Source: Helicobacter_J cappadocius
GTDB taxonomy: Bacteria > Campylobacterota > Campylobacteria > Campylobacterales > Helicobacteraceae
DNA length: 64,000 nt
Direction: 5' to 3'
NCBI RefSeq assembly: GCF_030686155.1
Contig: NZ_JAUPEV010000007.1
Span: forward strand, 32,937 to 96,936
Below the pieces are notes generated by a model that was not told where the DNA came from, made no database searches, and saw only the letters and a list, made by a program, of their open reading frames with translations. Shown piece by piece: positions 63,501 to 64,000 of this stretch (position 1 is its first letter; each line of letters starts with the position of its first letter). The position numbers and the translations under genes are program-made.

Positions 63501-63662
63501 AGGTAGGTATTCATAGCCATTATTTTGGAGAATCTTTATAAACTCATCTTCTAATTCTTGTTCGCTTTGGTATTTGTTTGAATTTTTTACTGAGGGGACA
63601 AACTCTAATACAAGCGTTGAATTTGTATTTTGCGAGATGGGTTTGTATTGTGTTTCTTGCAT
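60537..63662 (-). CDS. hsdR: Type I restriction enzyme R subunit
   Basis: HsdR translocates and cleaves DNA when the HsdS target is unmethylated. The 1041-residue protein has an N-terminal PD-(D/E)xK-type nuclease (LVHIELKRRGNKI), Walker A in IWHTTGSGKTLTSFKSA, the DEAD-box variant IFDECHRSQFGDM, motif III FGFTGTPVF, and motif VI QAFSRTNRIL with ARTNRI-type arginine. The C-terminus (from about 850) is helical. AAGGA precedes ATG 63662. The neighbouring hsdS end upstream on the same strand supports a type I R-M locus; hsdM lies outside. Confidence 0.95.
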   Translation of the reverse strand: MQETQYKPISQNTNSTLVLEFVPSVKNSNKYQSEQELEDEFIKILQNNGYEYLPIKNNEDLIKNLRKQLEKLNKINFSDDEFDRLMSQYIAKQGEGLVEKTEKIQQDYQYPLLLDNGEKPNIIIIDKKNIHNNSVQVINQYETEGNYKNRYDVSILVNGLPLVHIELKRRGNKIKEAFNQINRYKRDSFWADNGLFEYIQLFIISNGIHTKYYSNTTRKNAINEQSNLQKKNSKKTSNSFEFTSWWTDFQNRKIQDLVDFAKTFCSKHTLLNVLTKYCVFDSDKKLLVMRPYQIAATEAIINKIIISSNLKKTSCTDAGGYIWHTTGSGKTLTSFKSAILATELDFIDKVLFVVDRKDLDYQTMKEYDKFQEGAANANSSTKELEKNLHNPSSKILITTIQKLDRFISKNKTSEIYKKHIVMIFDECHRSQFGDMHKKIIKAFKNYHIFGFTGTPVFPENASNKLDTTERTFGNKLHTYTIINAIDDGNVLPFRTDTISTMKIKENIEDTQVRAIDTKEAYNAPYRIKKVTEYILTHFDQKTRRKDSYSHNKLTNIEQIIKNDSRSKEKRTDEIKINTNLNGFNSIFAVSSIDAAKMYYEEFKTQMAILPPDKKLKIATIYSYGVNEDESDEFIEDENSEDTSQLSASGREFLEVAIKDYNLMFKTNWDTSPEKFQNYYKDISWRMKNREIDLLIVCNMFLTGFDATTLNTLWVDKNLKYHGLLQAFSRTNRILNSIKTYGNIVCFRDLEKATNDALALFGNKDAKSIVLLKTFDEYYNGYENENGEHVDGYSDLIRRLESEFVLGEEIIGEEAKKEFIKLWGAILRVKNILVSFDEFEGNEILNGQKLQDYEGKYNDLYDEFKKLRNTDKESIQNDIEFELELIKQFDINVDYILILISEYAAKKEGQEKHMMLQNLLSTIRSSYELRSKEELLEKFITSLNFASDIPRDWSSFTKKEYEQELEELINKEGLRPEATKKFLIESLSNGEVKETGTEITEILPKVSIFKGRNKIKKEIAEKLRRLLEKYSGAINEALITQE

Positions 63663-63898
63663 TTTTATAATTCCTTATTATTATGTTTATGGGATTTGAA
63701 AAATCAAATCTTTTTCTGCCAAAAAAAGGGTTTATCCCTCCCTTAGCCCCAAAAAAAGATAAAGTCTTCGCCTTTTCTTTTTTGGCAAACAAGGGAAGGG
63801 GATTTGCCTTGTGGAATTTATGGTATACATATTTTTATTTCCCAAAAAGGCAGGAAAAAAAGCCATTGAAATCAAATCTTAACACCCTCTCTCACCTC
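63663..63898 (-). other. 236-nt spacer between hsdS and hsdR with inverted repeats
   Basis: No gene is supported here. GCCAAAAAA (63718-63726) faces TTTTTTGGC (63777-63785), and CCCTCCCTTAGCCCC (63738-63752) nearly faces AAGGGAAGGGG. These would fold into a large imperfect stem. The spacer is long for two genes of one operon and may hold a terminator, promoter or a relic of an insertion. Confidence 0.5.
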
Positions 63899-64000
63899 CT
63901 AAGCCTCCTCAAACCTAAGCAGCCTGTCTCTGTAATACTCATACTGCTTCTTCCGCATCTGTATCTCCGCAGGAATCCCCAAAGAAATATCACTCACAAG
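63899..64000 (-). CDS. hsdS: Type I restriction specificity subunit, 3' end only
   Basis: 33 C-terminal codons are visible, running off the window. They read SDISLGIPAEIQMRKKQYEY and end RLLRFEEA before a TAG. GIPAEIxxRKxQYEYYRDxLL is the standard C-terminal end of the HsdS coiled-coil. HsdS chooses the recognition site of the type I enzyme and pairs with HsdM and HsdR. The codons (GCG, CGG, GAG, CTG) are richer in G/C than the neighbours, which hints at horizontal exchange of specificity segments. Confidence 0.85.
   Translation of the reverse strand, partial: LVSDISLGIPAEIQMRKKQYEYYRDRLLRFEEA

Noticed and set aside
63544..63792. 82-codon frame with FFGAKGGINPFFGRKRF
   Set aside because: It runs over the repeat-rich spacer and into hsdR in another frame; low complexity, no ribosome-binding site.
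1..64000. CRISPR array or insertion sequence
   Set aside because: No regularly spaced direct repeats and no transposase-like frame were found on either strand.

Overview
The window is chromosomal DNA from a low-GC member of the Campylobacterota, almost certainly a Helicobacter other than H. pylori. The reasons are gene orders remembered from H. pylori: flaA near magIII; tlpD-kbl-pbp1A; nadK-recN-NFACT; nucT, acidic protein, gmk, tatA, argS; flgH next to pse genes. Helicobacter-type Fur, FabG, FabF, bS21 and outer-membrane proteins agree. The absence of several H. pylori traits, plus metE/metF, a two-partner secretion locus and a methylarginine module, points away from H. pylori itself. All identifications come from reading the sequence; no database search was possible.  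Layout. 1-3.3 kb: 3' part of a CCA-adding enzyme, a phase-variable outer-membrane protein (G11 tract, read as OFF) and tRNA-Arg. 3.4-7.1 kb: rpsU and the fatty-acid genes fabG, acpP, fabF, accA. 7.2-13.5 kb: sigma-28-driven flaA, a TPR/glycosyltransferase-like gene, magIII, pepD, a small barrel protein and a tetraheme cytochrome. 13.6-16.3 kb: a dicarboxylate/glutamate-type symporter, hemE and a small lipoprotein. 16.3-26 kb: a two-partner secretion locus (tpsA, omp, tpsB) with two more omp paralogues on the other side; one paralogue has an AUA in place of the start codon and one is frameshifted twice. 26-30.5 kb: metF, metE, mutY. 30.5-34.7 kb: the most unusual region (below). 34.7-46.4 kb: redox, transport and housekeeping genes (nadK, recN, NFACT, carA) and a DDAH, permease, CtlX-like module. 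46.4-51.5 kb: pbp1A, kbl/bioF, tlpD, fur. 51.5-55.3 kb: flgH-pseF-pseG-pseH-pseI. 55.4-60.5 kb: yqeY, nucT, acidic protein, gmk, tatA, argS. 60.5-64 kb: hsdR and the 3' end of hsdS.  The candidate new system lies at 30489-34646. Two small secreted precursors (101 and 98 aa) share a Sec signal peptide, a textbook double-glycine leader (LSSxDEAMLFGG), a second leader-like motif (VLDNEEMKNTQG) and the start FGFWS. They then diverge into short hydrophobic Gly/Ala-rich tails. Two related outer-membrane barrels, a lipoprotein and a C39 cysteine peptidase with its own Sec signal (Cys50, His142, Asp158) complete the locus. The two precursor genes have matching promoters (TTGACA, 17 bp, TAGRAT), each followed by a 30-nt dyad. 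I infer a Sec-dependent, periplasmically processed peptide export system, with parallels to the FapD/FapF parts of the Pseudomonas functional-amyloid machinery but with bacteriocin-like cargo.  Other themes are surface variation (poly-G switching, damaged and partly identical omp genes), pseudaminic-acid flagellin glycosylation, and ammonia or ornithine release from methylarginines and citrulline.
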